Positions 11,701 to 26,700 of a DNA stretch of 64,000 nt are shown piece after piece. Position numbers and translations under genes: made by a program. How positions within the stretch are numbered: position 1 is the stretch's first letter; every line of letters begins with the position of its first letter. Below the pieces are notes generated by a model, which had not been told where the DNA came from, did no database searches, and worked only from the letters and a program-made list of their open reading frames with translations. This DNA comes from Stratiolaelaps scimitus (Eukaryota; Arthropoda; Arachnida; Mesostigmata; Laelapidae): assembly GCA_019614645.1 (NCBI GenBank), contig JABWDB010000016.1, positions 4,154,001 to 4,218,000 of the forward strand, given 5' to 3'.

Positions 11701-14700
11701 GGGCGACTCCACCAGAGGGGAATTTCTTTACCGGCTGGAAACAAAGATGGGCACCATGGAGGGAAGTCGACCAATCTGAATACACATATGATTTCCTGAT
11801 ACTCCCCAGCCCCACCCTAAGTGACGACGAAGGTGAGGTTCAACAAGGTAATTCGTCATCGACTTTCGCGATCCAGTCCCATTCGAAAAGCGGAAGCGAA
11901 AAAGCTTTAAGCCACACAACAAATCAGTGACCCCAGTGGTTTCGTATCTCGGTGACTACTTCGACCTGACTAGTGTTACGGCGGCTAGGTACTGTGCTCT
12001 GAACGCCCCCAACTGTTCATGCAAGAAGGCACCGAAGGCGGTAAGCGCAGGCATTTCAAGATCCGGCTGGTCTGCCCTCTATCGGTCACATTTCTGAACT
12101 ACTTTTAGGTCATCTATTGGCTATTATTAATATCCGTTTAACTTGACGCAGGTATAACGATTCGTATATGACGAAGCCGGAGCTGCACTGAGGTTCGAGC
12201 TCAGTAAAGGAGAAATTGCGAGTTGGCGCTTTGTATCGTGTGGACGAAAATCACCAGCGTCACCCCCCCCCCCCACCCCCGTTGTCAAAACATTATTCGC
12301 CGCGGCAGGAAGTGCCCACTCGCGACGAGCTACCCTAATCTAGATGTGGCTGATAGAGATGAGGGCGTGTGTGCATCGAAGTGCTCTGCAGATTTTTTGC
12401 TGGTCAATTTGTCATGCCAAATGGTGCAGATCTGGTGCAAGCTTGCCACGCAACCAAGGAGGAACCAATTCTCTACCTTCCGGTAGGAGAATTCAGCCTC
12501 AGTCACATCAGGGGGGTACAGCTTGAGCCGCCCAGAGATTTGACGTCAGCCGTTTAGTTTAAGTTAGTCGAGCGTTAGTAAGCGAAGCGACCCGGACCTC
12601 GTCGAGCCTCGAAGCAACTTAGAAGTACATCAGGAATGCTCATTTAACTGATATCATTTGATAAACGATTGAGCGTCTCTGTTTCGACTATGATGCTAAG
12701 TGTGTTTTCTAAATTTTAAACAGGGCTCAGGAATCATTTGGCGTGTTCCGTGTGTTCGGGGTTTTTTGCCGTACAACGTATGTGAAACATTGAATAGATT
12801 TCGTGGGAAGCATAAAGGCGCAATGTATAAAATTGATCCATCAATCGAATCTCATTCAGACCGTCAGTCCTTGCGTGCTACTTGGAATTGACCTATGTCA
12901 ATGTTTCTGGGCAATTGTATCGATTATGGTTGAGCTGTAGGTGCACAATTCTATTATACATACCCTATATGGTGATTAAATCACAAGCATTGCCAGAGAA
13001 ACACTGCATAATACCAGTGTGTCTCGTAATGGTGGAGCAACAAATGAGAATGGGAAATGACGATGATCTCGTCTCTTATGATCGACTAAAGCCTCCTGCT
13101 AATTTGTAACGAACACTATTGGTCATACACAAACTATTGTGATGTACGAAATCTTTGTCGATTGAGCCCGAAGCACTATGAAGCTATCTTAGTGTAAATG
13201 AGTCCGAGCGGTCCAATTGCGAGAGAAATTAGTTGACTTTGGTTGAAGGGTACCATCTAGAAGTTGTAACGGTCTGTACACCGATGTCACCGCTTATTTC
13301 GGACCGACCGCTTATTTGTAGCCATCTGCATGAGAGCAGAATGAGAGTCCGATGTGGCGTTTGGGTGCAACAGCTCTGCTTGCTATTGTGGACTCCGCGA
13401 TAGTGAACACCACTACGCGACCTTGTGGAGCGCCCCCAATGCAGACAGAGATGACATCTATAAATTTGCTCTATTCCGAGAGTTTTAAAAGAGAGGAAGA
13501 GCCCGCTCGCCAGCTCGGGAGATAGACTATTTCTGCACGCGCCCATTACCGTGTTGTGGCATTGAGCATGAAATGTTGTGCGCTATATCGGCCACTGTTT
13601 GCTTGCTTGTTTATTTCACTATTATTAATCTGTTGCTGTCTTCGTTCCACATTTCCGTCACATGTACGATATAATTCATCATATGCGTGCATGAGTGTCC
13701 GTGGGGGTGTGTCTGTATATAAATATATATATGTGTCTGTTCGTTTCTTTAATGACCACTCCTACGGGTGTGAGGTCAACGCCGTGTCGCGTTGGCTAGA
13801 CCTTATCGTCGCGCTGTTGTCCCACTGCTAGGTGTTGCTGCTGTTAGTGCTGCTGCTGGAATTAAGACGCGATGTTTATGTTTCCTGTAGGCAGCTGTGT
13901 CGGCTAGGTGGTGACCGGGACGAATGAATACAGACACTCGTAAGTGCTTTACGGAGGACGGTGACGCAGTTCGGTGGCGGCGAGTGTGTGACAACGACAA
14001 GTTGTTGTTGGGGCATGTGCGGGGGGGGGTTCAGATGGCTGGACAGAGGGCGCAACGCACGCAAGGTCGCTTCTCTCATTCGAACGACAGTAGCAGCAGC
14101 CGAGTGACCGAGAGCATGCGTGGGACAATGGCTGTCTCATGGCAGCGAGAGATGTAGGAGCGTAGGGGCGAACTGAGGGGTTTGGCCTGATGGGGTAGAC
14201 GAGGGGGGGGTCACAGGGCGATACGGGGATTACATGGGTCAGGGGACAGGTTACGGGCGTCACGGCCTCCAGTCAGACATGCGGATCCATCCACGCTCGC
14301 CGCTCGACTTCACGGAATCGAGGAGAAATGAAGGAACAGCGTTTGTTTGCCGGATCCGCCGAACGGGTAGCCAACGGCCGCCCGTGGTCTTCGCTAGCTC
14401 TTTGTTGAACATCGAGGAGCATCAGAGACAGTGGAAGTAGACGAGGGGTATTGGGCTTCGTGGGGCTCTTCACCAGCAGCGGGGGCTACCGGCCAAAACG
14501 GATAGAGGCTGTGGGAAACACGAAGAATAGGGCGTGCAGACATCTCATGTATATATGTATGTATAATGATGACGATGTTTGTGGCAATTCCGTTAGCGGC
14601 GGGCAAGTGAATTATTACGGTGTGCCTACGAACCTCTAGGGTCGAGTACTTTAGATTAACGGATTTCGGATTCGGTATATAGACACACACACGCACACAC

Positions 14701-17700
14701 GCAAATAGTGACGAATGGAGGGCTTAAACATAGAGGCGGCGAAGGAGATGGTGCCGGCGATTAAACGAATCCGACAACGTGATAAGAAGAGCATTCTCAC
14801 AAAACGAAGTGGTAGGTGGTCACGCGAACGACCACAAAGGGGGTGGATATATATATAAACATATATACGATCCGACGTAGTGAACAGATCGTGGACAGTG
14901 CTTCTCTTAAGTAAATAGGGAGCTAGCTGACGCTCTGAATTCATTGACAAGATGAAGTATAGCAAAATGATCCTCTTGTGTTCCGGCACCCGGCATATTG
15001 CCAAATTTTTGCAACGCACACATATATATGTATATATATATATATATACACGCGCACATCTAGCCACATACAAACCGCAGGTATAATGCAAACGCATATG
15101 CTTGTTGTATATACGCTATAATATCACCATTCATCACCATAATACATAACTGAGTAGAGCAGCCAGGGCCGTGTGTCATTTTGTAGATGCGTGTGTCGGG
15201 TACCTCTCTCTCTCTCGCTCTCGCTCTCTCGCTGTATGTGTGTGTGTGGGTTGGGTCTGTGAGGGTGGGCGGAAGGCTGTGTGGGATAAGTGGGTCAGTG
15301 AATGGTGACGGTGTTGGTCTCTCTAAATAAAGGAAGCACACGATGAATCGAAAATGGGAATTCCGCCTGTGCGTCATCACCTGAGCAGTCACATCGCCAT
15401 TTACGTTTCTAGTAGCTTGTACGAGAGGTTCTTGTAGGTAGTAATTACTCAGCCGTTTTTTTAGTGTACACTAGTCGCTCTCAATTACCAGTCCGATATA
15501 ATCACCATTATACCATCACCAGTATCATAGTACCAATATCCAGCACCTGAATTTTCTTCATCTCTCTCTCTCTCTCTCTCTCTCTCCCACCAACTACAGC
15601 AGCCCGCTTTATAATAATTAATCAATACTAGTAATGCAGCTTCGACAAGTTCATTGACAAATAACAATAATAATAATAATCATAGAAAAAAATAAAGAAA
15701 ACAGACAACCACTGCACAATTTATGATCAATAAATGCTAACAACAACAACTGTCTGCAACCGTAGCATATTATATACTAATTATCATTATTATCATCATC
15801 AATGTTCACGCTAATCGTCTTCCGCTGTACCCAATCAGTTCAGTCCAGGTCAAGGAGCGTATGCATAACGCATGGGATACTCAGAGGGATATTTGGAAGG
15901 GAAGGGGTCACCGCTACAACCTAGGCATGTCGCGCTCGCTACACTACTTCAGGCTGGATACCTCTTTCGCTGGCCTTGCTCTGGCGGCCAGCTGCCTGCT
16001 CGATGATATCGTTGAGGACCATCACGTCTGAAACAGATACATAAATATCGGCAGGTAGATATTATGGACACAAGCAACAGATAGGCAGACGCCAACGGAT
16101 TCAGTCGCACGACGGCGGTGAGTACGCGACGCGAGGACCCGCGCGCAACGATAGAGATAACAGCACCAAGAATCCAATGGGGTGGGGATATCCGTCCGGG
16201 GGTATTTAGGTGTACGTAGGATTGCAATGGTTGTTTCGGCGGCGGCGGCAGCAACAGCAGCAATGTAGGGTGGCGCGGGCGATGACGAATGTCCGTTACG
16301 TCGTGACGACAACGACGAGAGATGATAGAATCCGCAAATTGACGTGAGACGGCAACAAACACAGGGAAGACATTTGTTGGTTAGATATGGTGGCCGTAGG
16401 CCCGTGTGCTTTGTTAACGACGCTATGACGAGCAGAGCTCTGTGCAGTTAGATACGTGGCGGCCGCCGAGCTGTACCAAGCTGGTTGGTTTTGTTCTGCG
16501 CAACTTGGCCGACGTAAGGGTACGTGAGTTCGCTCCACGTGCATTTCAGTACGTCACAAATGATTAAATGAATTGCTTAGTAGTAATAGTAATACGCAGT
16601 GGTAGTGCGTAGCCATCATCGATGATTGAATTTTTTTTTGATTGAATTGATTCAATCGCCCCCTAGCAGCACCAGCCGCAAACGGTGTCGTGGCCAAGTG
16701 AGATTGGTATTTTTCGGTCTGATATCCCCGTTCGTGTCTGTCTCATCTCGAAAGGTCAGTGAGCCGACAGCCGCCCAGTGGATATCGAGATGGTATGCTT
16801 TACCAGCGAAATCACTGGGGCTAGCTTGAACTCTCGAGTATGACGATACCGATGGTGCAGATAAGATTTTTTGAGCTGCGAATGTCCCATTCGCCCATGG
16901 TTATTGTCAGAACGGCAGAGTGTGACAACGAAGTAGATTTTGCAAGAAGCGACTTTGGAAACCGCCAGTCGTGCTATGAGGTACATATGATACCGCCGTA
17001 TCGATCGTATGACATCGTCGACTGGCATATTTTTTATGCTGCCGTCAAGCGGAGTGAATCAATTTAAATTAATAGAATATATGAGAACGCCGTGGTCTAT
17101 TCATCGATGTGCGTGCACTATTTCAATTTGACACTTCATGATCAGACGGTAAGAAAGGGCCAGCAGCTATTTATTACATGTTTAATGTTATGTCCCTATA
17201 GAAACAACGATCTACAAACATACGCGTCCCATATTGGGCGGCAATCCTATTGACTACGATCACTTACCTCTCATATCGACCATGGGATGCCGGCTCGAAG
17301 GCTCCATGTACGGTTTATTGACCTGTTTTATTTTGGACAGAATGTAGTCTTCGGAGTCCAGCCGTGTCTCCTGTGAACACATTCGCATATGTTCGCATTA
17401 CGAGCATAAAATCAATCGAATGCGTGTGCATGCAAAATAAATTAATAAATAAAATCAGCGGTGAAAGAGAGGAATGAACTATATACTGGGTGTTGCACGG
17501 ACTTCTCTTTGGTTTATGCAAATCACTGAAAAAAAAAATGAAGTACAATCATGTCGAACGCGATTTGTGACACTTGAACTCGACATGAACTTCGGGCATT
17601 TGAACTCGAGAACGAGACAAAGACCGACAGAGACGTCGTTAAAAACCACGACACTTTTGATGTCCGCTTCGTCCGCGCGTTGCAAACTACACCAACCACC

Positions 17701-20700
17701 TACGTAGGGGGGGGGGGGCAGATCAAACGCTTCTTCCGGGGTCGGTATCCGTCACGCTCACCTGATCGTAGAAGTAGTTCTGTAGATTGCGCGATCGCGA
17801 TCTCAGCTGCGACTCCTTCGTGAGGCAATAGACTTCCCCGTGCGAGGTGTACGACAGTCGCGACGAATGCGACGTATAGCTGCTTCTGCGAGAGTGCTGC
17901 AAATTGGAGTAGAGCGGAATAATGATGGCCCCGTTATCTTCCGACATCGGGGTGACCGCGGCCGAGTCGTCGGCGAACGGGAGGTGCTCCTGGGCGTCCA
18001 CGTATGTCTGCAGCAGCAACGGCTTCGCGCCACCATAGCAGGGCTGTCCAGCGCCGCCTGGTCGGCGTCCGGCAGCTCCACCGCCGTTAGCTGGGTGCCC
18101 GGCGGCTCGCCATTGGCCACTTGAACGCGAGCCGCGCCGGATGTTGAACGGCGAACCAGGTAGCGACAAACTCGCCTATTATATGACACCGTGCACCGGG
18201 CACAACAATGAGACAAATGAGAGAAAAACAGGGTCGCGATACGAATCGCCGAAAACCCATCCGTCAGCTGGGTAAGACAAGGAAAAAAATTATCAACGCA
18301 ATAATAATAATAAGCATAATATAGCAGCATGCGTTAATGACTGACTTGCCTCAGATTAGATAAAATAGATCCAGAATTAATATTGTTATAGACATCGTTT
18401 CGTTGCACCGAATCTGTGGCCATGCAACGATATCACATATACATTTCACACGTGAAGACTACGTTATGGATCACGTACAGTGATGAAGTGACCGAAGCTT
18501 TTAGCTTCCGCTATCGAACTGATGTTAGTGGTGGATACCGATGTTGGTCCCATGCACCGAATGACTAAAACTCAGATCTGCTTTGCTGTGTCTTTCCCGC
18601 TTGAGCTCCCATTATTCAGCAGAAGGTCCTCGAAAACTGAAGAACGAGGACAAACGTGCCAGAAAAATAACATATCCAGTAGCCCCTTCAAATTGTTGTA
18701 TTGAATCACCCCTGCTGCGGATACTCTCATAGTACAAGTTATTCTATATCTCACGATGCTCTTCGTTCGTTGCCGATTCACCTTATCGTTTATTATTATC
18801 AACATCTATCCGCTTCGAATTTCGGGTCCACCCCAGATCCGGTCCAGTCTGGCGTGCTAACAACTCGGCCGATATTGATTTACGTGTTGTCTTTGCTAAA
18901 TTCGATCTATCGGATGTCGAGGCGGTAGATAAAGGGGAGGGAGAGAGAGAAGTGCAAGCCGGGCGGCTTCAGCAAAGTATGTCTGGGCCGTCTACAGCTA
19001 CAACAGCAGTAGCAGCGGTAGGCCTGCCGGTAGTCTATCTACACCACCTACAGCGGTTGGTCCGACGTAGTTCTGCCGTGCTGAAATAGCAGCGCGACTT
19101 GTAGTTGTGGTCTGCCATATTGCGTTGGTTAGCCGCTGGCGACACTACGATGAGCAGGCGAAGCGTCCGCCGACAGATGTCGACAGGACGATTGCCTGGG
19201 CGCTTGGATGACTGCGCCGCGCGCTTGCTGCTCGATGGTAACGACGGAGCAATAGGGGTCTTGTAGGGGGATTGTGTGCTCACCGCGTACGGGCGTATGC
19301 GCTGACCAAGATAGGTCATAAACCATGGAGCAGCCACCATGGGTTAGCTACGCTAGGCTTGTGCAGATCGGGAGGCCATGCTCATCGCAAAGCGAACATC
19401 CCTTTCTGTGCGGCAGTCCACCGTCGTAGTCGTCAGTACTGAGAGTCGCAGTCGAAGCCTCGTGGCAGTAAAGTCGAGGGAACCACCGCCCGCAAGAGAA
19501 CATCACCACCATCGACACTACCAGTGACGGCGGTCATCCAGTAGCGAACGGACTAACGCTCGACGGTTCGTAAAGCAGAGCGCAAGAGTGGCCCAATGGT
19601 AGCAGGACCGACGGTGACGGTCGTGGCCACCGACAGTACCACTATCGTCACGACTCTCCAGCTGAGCTCGAAATGTAGTCGGGGGAGGAAGGGACTGCTG
19701 TAGTCGGGTGGGGCACTTGAGTAGGCACCTACAAGAGTAGTTCGCGTGTGCCTACCTACCTGCCTGCCTACCTACCAACCTGGCTGTGTGCTGCTGTCTG
19801 TGTGCTGCTGGTCTGTATGTCCCATATGTCTCCACTACGTCGTCTGTACTTGGACGTGCATGTGAGAGTATGCCTGACTGAGGGGCGCATGTGTGCGTTG
19901 TATTGAGAACGTGAGACTCACTATCTCCCACTCCCGGTGTGACTACGAGGTGGACCTCAACTCCCAGACCATTCGTACGTACACAAACGCTCCGCGCTTG
20001 GTGTACTGTCCAATGCTGCTGCTGCTGCTGCCCTACTTTGTGGTATAGTTGCAACATGGTTCGGTTGGTGGCAGATACGCGCGATCTAAAGCCTCAACAG
20101 TCGAAGCCGGCAGTCGACGCCGCAACTCGACAGCTCAACGACGGGTGCCGAGAGGGGGCATACAACCCCATGAACAAGCAGCGGCAGACGGTAGCCGCTG
20201 TTGAGCTGTTTTGGGCACACAGCTGCCGAGTAAACGCAGCAGCCTAACGGACAGCTCTCTATCTCATCGTCCACACAATATCTAATATCTGTAGATAATA
20301 GGAGCCGTTCGGCAGTCGCCGTCACCTTTCACATCTCTCGGCAGCCAACCGCGACTCCATCGCATATCAACCATGACCCCCCCTCCCCACCCCCAGCGAC
20401 TATCTCGTATTAACTGCTCGTGTATGCTATGTTTCACGTTGACGTCTGTCACACGTACGTATCTACTGCAGTCGAACAGAATAGATGGACAGCAAGGATT
20501 GTTCGGGTTTCTACCGGAGAGATGGTAGTGTTGGCCGTATTAAATACATTGTCGTAGAGGGTCGAGTTCAATGAATCTGCCGCTCGTTGATGCAGCTAGT
20601 AACCGATGCGAGAGAGATGTTATGAGAGTTATAGTTACGAATTATAGAATCGCTTTAGCGTTTTGGCCACTCATAGCTTGTGATAGCAGTCAATGCGCTC

Positions 20701-23700
20701 TCTTACATGGACACGTCGCACATCTGCGAGACATATATTTATATATATATATATATATATGTGTTGGGGCTTGCGATACCGAGATAGTGTAATCGCTGGA
20801 TGTTTGCACCTTTCATTGTGCTGCCTTTTCTGAAATACTATTTTTAGAATAGGTTTATTTATTTAATCACCTATTTATAGGAACTGCGTATCGATTTGTG
20901 ATGCTGCTCGCAGAATTTTTACAGAAAGTCATGTTTGACCGAAGGGAAGCTGGCGTTAGTTCTGCGGTCGGGAGAACAATGGGCCTAATTGGATGACGAT
21001 TTTAATGAATACGCCTCGTTCTACTACCTGATTCAGTCCTACTCAGCAATTTGATTAAATGACTTAACTGTCACCTCTTAATGTTCGCCTGCTTTGGCCG
21101 GCAACATAAAGTGCTCGGTGTGTTGGCTTGATGTCTCAGTAAAAGACACATACAAATCTTTGGGTCGTAGTATCGCACTTATAAGAAAGGCGCCCCTCAT
21201 TAGGGTAGGTAACCACACAGATACCTATCCAATCTCTTGTATCATATATGCCACACGCACGTATCATATACTTGTATCATATATGACAATACGCACAGTA
21301 TCGAGTGGTCACACTCAGACGCCAAGCAACGTTATTTGAGGACAGGCTGGAGTTGTGTCTTTTTCACCATTTAAGAAGCACTTATATTCTCAATCTTGTA
21401 TATTGTGCTTTTATATATACGCTTTTTTAATGAAGATATTTTTCCATGTTCGTTTTATGGCAGCGATATATAATACCTAGTATGCTCCGATCACCTCCTT
21501 CACATTACACTCTAATGCCTGATGCACAAAGCTACCTTGTTCTAGATATCCCTCTATTACGATACGGATCACGTACGTATAGGTGTCTACTCCGGTGATC
21601 ACACACGCCGATGATGTTCCTGTGCTCAGCTGGTACCATCAACCGTTTTTGGAAGGCCCATGACATATTTCGTTTTTAATCCGCTCAATGCAGTTGTTAC
21701 GATATAGCGTATAGCTAGATCTAGATCAGCGTTCGCCACCACTGACGGAATGACTTGCTGGGCGCCGGCATAGGTCGGCGTTCGTTCCCTTGTCCGCCTC
21801 GTTCGTCTGCCTTTCTAGAAAGCGGCGGTTAAAGGCAAAACGAGCCAAAAGCCGCCGGTCTGGTTTCGTAAAAAGTTTTCCTTTCGACTTAACGCCAGCG
21901 GAGGAGCTGGCGGCTGCTGCTGCTCAAAGCAGCCGGCGAAAAGGACGCGGCAGTGGTCGTGTCCAGTCATGGAAGAGGGGGTGGGAACCATCAAGACGTA
22001 GGTCGGGAAGCCCAGGCCGCTTTATCCGAAGTAGGAATAGAGGGAAGTGGCTAACGTCACTTCCGGCGACGCCAACGACTTGTCCCTGTTCGTCTCCGTG
22101 TGGCCGCAGAGAGCTCCGTCCGCGCGAGGAGTGAGGCCAGCTGAGGCTGAAGAATGGGGAACTGCCGGGGTAATGAGTGGAATCGGTGGAACGGCTACCA
22201 CTGTCTCCGGGTTGTTCTTGCCTCTACCGCTGATGCTGCGGCCATGCTATGCTTGTGTGCTAGCCTCCGTCTTCATCTGAGCGTCTTCTTCGTCGACGCC
22301 CACCATGGAAGGCTTCGCTGCTAGCAATGCTGCGTATAGCGTACACATAGCTGGTCGCTCGCCTGCTCGAACCACCAGCAAACCACCCAACCGACGAGCT
22401 GAGCCAAGCCCAACTTGAACAGACGGCCTATTGTCCTCGTCTTGCTCATCCTACTGCTGCTGCTGGACGGCCGTCGGCTGATCTGGAACATCTAACCGAG
22501 GTGAGCATGTTCCGGACCACCCATGGTATTAGCAGTGGATTCGGCGGTACTATCCGAAGGCGGCACACCCTGCCGCATAGAATCTTCAAGCCTCCAATTA
22601 CCTGCGCTGCTGCCGCCGCCGCCGCCGCTGCCCCCCCAGCTACTATTCTCACACTGAAACCCCTGGTGCTTCAAGTCAGTCAGCCAACGAGTCGACCAGA
22701 ATGTCAGATAGACAAGTCTTGGACGCGCGGGTAGATAGAGGAGTTTGAACGGGCATAGTGAGGCAGCAGCATTAGATTGGGTTGGATGTTGTCAAGGAAA
22801 AGGTGCTTGTGCTTCGTTGGTTGGTTGGTTGGTGAGTAACTGAGTGAGTGAATGAGAAGTGAGCCAAGAGAGAGAGAGAGAGAGAGAGAGTTTCAAGGGA
22901 GAACGATTCATCGAACGGCGAACAAATGGCGCCGCTGTCGCCCCTCGATGCCGCACTGACTGCTACGGCTATCGAAACCTCCTAACTGCCACTACTCCTA
23001 CTACAACAACAACAACAACAACAACAACTACTATCACTACTACGACTAGAACTACTTTGAGTCGTAGTAGTCGCGGTGGTGGCGATAGTAGACGCATTCG
23101 TAGTCGTTGTCGTAGTAGAGTGGCAATGGTAGAAGTAGAAACGGCCGTAGGAGTATCAGTAGTTGTAGTAGTAGTAGTGGTTGCAGAAGCAGCGGTAGCA
23201 GCAGCAGTAGCTAGGCACGTTATGCGTGGCGTGACAAGCAGACAGCCAGAGGAGTTCCAGTGAGAGACGCCGCGGGCCTGACCCGAGTAGTCGACTACTC
23301 GGACCTGCCTCGTCCGGCCTAACTCTCCCAGCCCGCCTGCAATGCCTGGCTGGCTCTTGGCCCTTCGTTCACGGCGCTGGTAGCCGCAGCAGCAGCAGCA
23401 GCGACGGCGCGAACTGGAGCGAGTGAAGTGACCACTCGGCCGAGTGGGTCGTACGCCTGTCTGGGGACCTGCCTGTTCGTCTCATGGCACTTTCACCACG
23501 GCAGGTCCCCGTTTCGAGCCCCGGCTCCCCCTAGCGGGACGAATGAGTTTTAGCTTATAGCCCTTTGGGATGGCCCGACGGAGGAGGATTCCACATCGGC
23601 GCCGCTGTGCGCGTCAACGGTAGGAAGAGCAGCTTTGAGCGGCAGCGGTGCCCGTCACGATGCGGTTACGGTCACCAACGGCTGCTGCCAACGTGCTAGG

Positions 23701-26700
23701 CTGCACTAGCCATGGTGCTGGTGCTGCTGCTGCTGGTGGCCGCTGTGGCGTCCTCGGCAATGCATTGTAAATGAGGATCATGGCTGACTGCCGGCCCCCC
23801 CGAAAGTCGTCGCCCCCATGAACGGCGCAACGGCTCGCCCCAGCATTGGGGGCAAGGGATACCACCCATAGCCATAGCAGCACTTGGATAGAGCAGACGG
23901 CGAGTCTATGAGAGGCCGGAGTGGGTCCACTCAAGGCCCCCCCCCGCCGCTCCTTGGGCCTCTCCGCCGAGGCGTGCCACTGCTCGCGGCTACTGTTGGC
24001 TGCTGAGCAGAGCGAAGCGGCGGCGGCGATGGCGGCGGCGGCGATGGTCGCTTCGATGTTCACTGCCCGCAGTGTGGCTCGCAGCCGTGCCCGAGGTGCT
24101 ACCACTGTCGAGGTAGGCAGGAGGCCTGGTGGACCAACGAGCGTAACGCAGCGCGGCGAGCCAGACGTGAAGCGGACACACTGGACACGAGCGGTCACGT
24201 CCAGAGCACGGCAGAGTACGATAGCTGGCTGGCTTGCTGGCTAGCGATGTGCAGTGGGTAGCAGAACCAGCAGCAGATCTGCCCGTGTCCGAAGCCAACG
24301 AGAACGCGGGAAAGAGAGAGAGAGAGTTCAGCGAATGACGGAGAATGATAGAGAGCGAGTCACTGGGGGAGAGAACAACCTTCCGTTGACGGCGGTGTTT
24401 GGTCTGCTATTGCAGGGGATCCATTGCAGTGGATCTCCCTTGCGCTCAGCGATTGGCGTGTTCCTCTCTTTCGGGCCTTCGCTACGGTGAGTCGAGGCTC
24501 AACCATCCCCCTAATTCGGCCCCGTTTCGGCCGCTTCCCTCCAGGCCAACCCGTTTACCCAGTACTCTACTAGTCTCGCCGGCAGCCGCTAGCAGCTAGA
24601 TCCAACGTGGATCCAATTGGCGGCGGCGGCAGCAGCAGCCTCGGCGGGCCGAGTCACATCCAGCCGTACAATCGTCCTTAGTAGCCACTGCGCCACCGGA
24701 ATAGGCACAACATCGGCCGGACAACAGAACACTTCTTTCTAGTGGCCGTCACCGCTGATGCACACGGTTCGCGTACATCACTATGTATGCACGATACGAT
24801 GGCGCTAGGCGAACTCTTCGAGCTGACCACGTTGCTGGCCGATGCAGGGAAATTGACAGAGAAGTCGAGTTCAGACCGTGCTTAGCATTAGGGGAGAGGC
24901 ATCGACTGACTATACACTGATTCATCAGTGTGCCATAGTTGAACCATTTGGTTAGCGAACGGCCCGGGGGTGATGCGGTCCGCATCAAGATCGTAATTAT
25001 GCGGAGGTAACAACCAGATATGAGGCTTAAATACACATTTATTATAGATTTGATAGGGACATACGAGGGAGAGCTTTAATTGGACAGCCTGTTCCTTCGC
25101 TGCTGTTGTTCTTGTTGTTGCTGCTGCATCTGATCCTTGACAAGGATAGTTCGGCCATTATGTCGTATAATACAATTCGTATACGTGGGTGATTGCGCAT
25201 ACCTCATGATTGTGGTTGGAACGGAACCTACTGTTGTGTTGTAATACCTCTCGATGTTGGTCTCCGTGTCTCTCTCTCTCTCTCTCTCGTTCCCTCGGAT
25301 TTCGTCCGACGTGGTCATGCGTCAGACGAAGTCTGGACACCTTTGACTTAGTTGGGTGCTGACGTTCTGACCATCTATTCGAGCACACGTAAATACACCG
25401 GCAAAAAATAAAATAAATACACTGCGCGACGTCTTTAGACGTTTGAAGGGAGGTTCTCAAATTGCTTCGCGAACTCGATCGATCGATATCACGTATCTAA
25501 GCGCCGCTCCATATGTGTGCCCAATAGGTAAACTGTTCTTCGGGTAAACAAGTTAACGCCCTTTACCAGATGTCTATTTTAACGAGTGGGATACGCGAAC
25601 TGAGGTAGTACGATTCACATCGATCAATTTCTTGATGAGGGAGAAATCCCCATATGAGTGAACTATTTTCACAACGCCTTGCAATGTAAAGATTACATTT
25701 TTGCAGATTTTTTTATTTTATTATGAGGGTCACGACTTTCCGACTTCTTTTCAACGAATTTCCTTCAAGAGACGGTTAGTAATCAAGCTATAGTTATCAT
25801 ACGATTCATAATAACTGAACTCTAGTTCTTATATGATGTTTAGCGATGAAGGCAATGTCCGGCCGAGGAGACAGCAGACAGCTCTACAGTCACCAAAATA
25901 GCGTCCACACGATTATGTTACTACTAGTTACAGTCGTTAGTACAGCAGTCGAGCTCACAGTAACGCTATGGGTGTGCAGCAGCCCTACGCCAGCATCGAT
26001 AGATCACCACTGACGCTACCTCTGCGATGGCACGATCCACACTACGATACGATGGGACATTTGTACCGAGACAGTTAGAGACAGAGAGAGAGAGCGAGTT
26101 AGAAAGATAGGCGGCACAGCCCTGTCGACAGATAGCGAACATGTGATGGACGAACGCAGTAATACAATGAGGTGCGATTTGTGCGATCCGATCACCGTGT
26201 GAGTATAGGAAGCTTGCCAGCCAGCCAGCCGGCCTCGGGCAGTGTCATTCAGCCCGCGTGGTGAGACACCAGTGGCGGACGTTCAATGCCGAAAGGCTAT
26301 GACTCTACGCCCTGTCGAGACTATTTTTTTGTGGCGTATTCTAAATACGTTCAGCTAATGCCTATTAATAATAGCAGCGGAGTGCGGGTGCTACTAACAC
26401 CAATTTCCTTTCAATTATATCATATTTGATCTATGTACATAGATCTGTGAATCGAAATAAAATACAGGAAGGGTGCAATGCACGTTTGAGGCATCTGGCG
26501 ATTTCGTGTTCATTTCATTGTAGGGATTTTCAGTTGATGATGAACGTTGATCAAAGTACAGTTCATCGTCAGTTGCTCTGAGAACACCCTACGGCATTGT
26601 AGCTTGTCTGCGAGGACGGCAACGCTGTTCTATGGGACATCGGTTTTCGGTATCCCAACGAACCCAGAACAATTGATCACCAGCGACTTGAGCGGGCGCG

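Larger units (their letters stand above)
9930..15961. other. Intron 10 (6.0 kb)
   Basis: The left part is low-repeat sequence with a possible gypsy-like trace at 12860-13109. The right part has CT/GA-rich and TA microsatellites at 15007-15048, 15205-15235 and 15561-15587. No channel exon is visible. Confidence 0.7.

Noticed and set aside
9929..15962. Missing channel exon between exons 10 and 11
   Set aside because: Phases join perfectly and the protein is continuous with insect para, so none is required.
18701..18928. Plus-strand frame with [16 protein letters not shown] resembling reverse transcriptase motif B
   Set aside because: Lacks the P-Q-G core and any motif A or C nearby.
23470..23560. 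GTTTCGAGCCCC as another SINE B box
   Set aside because: No A box at the right spacing and no second copy noticed in the window.
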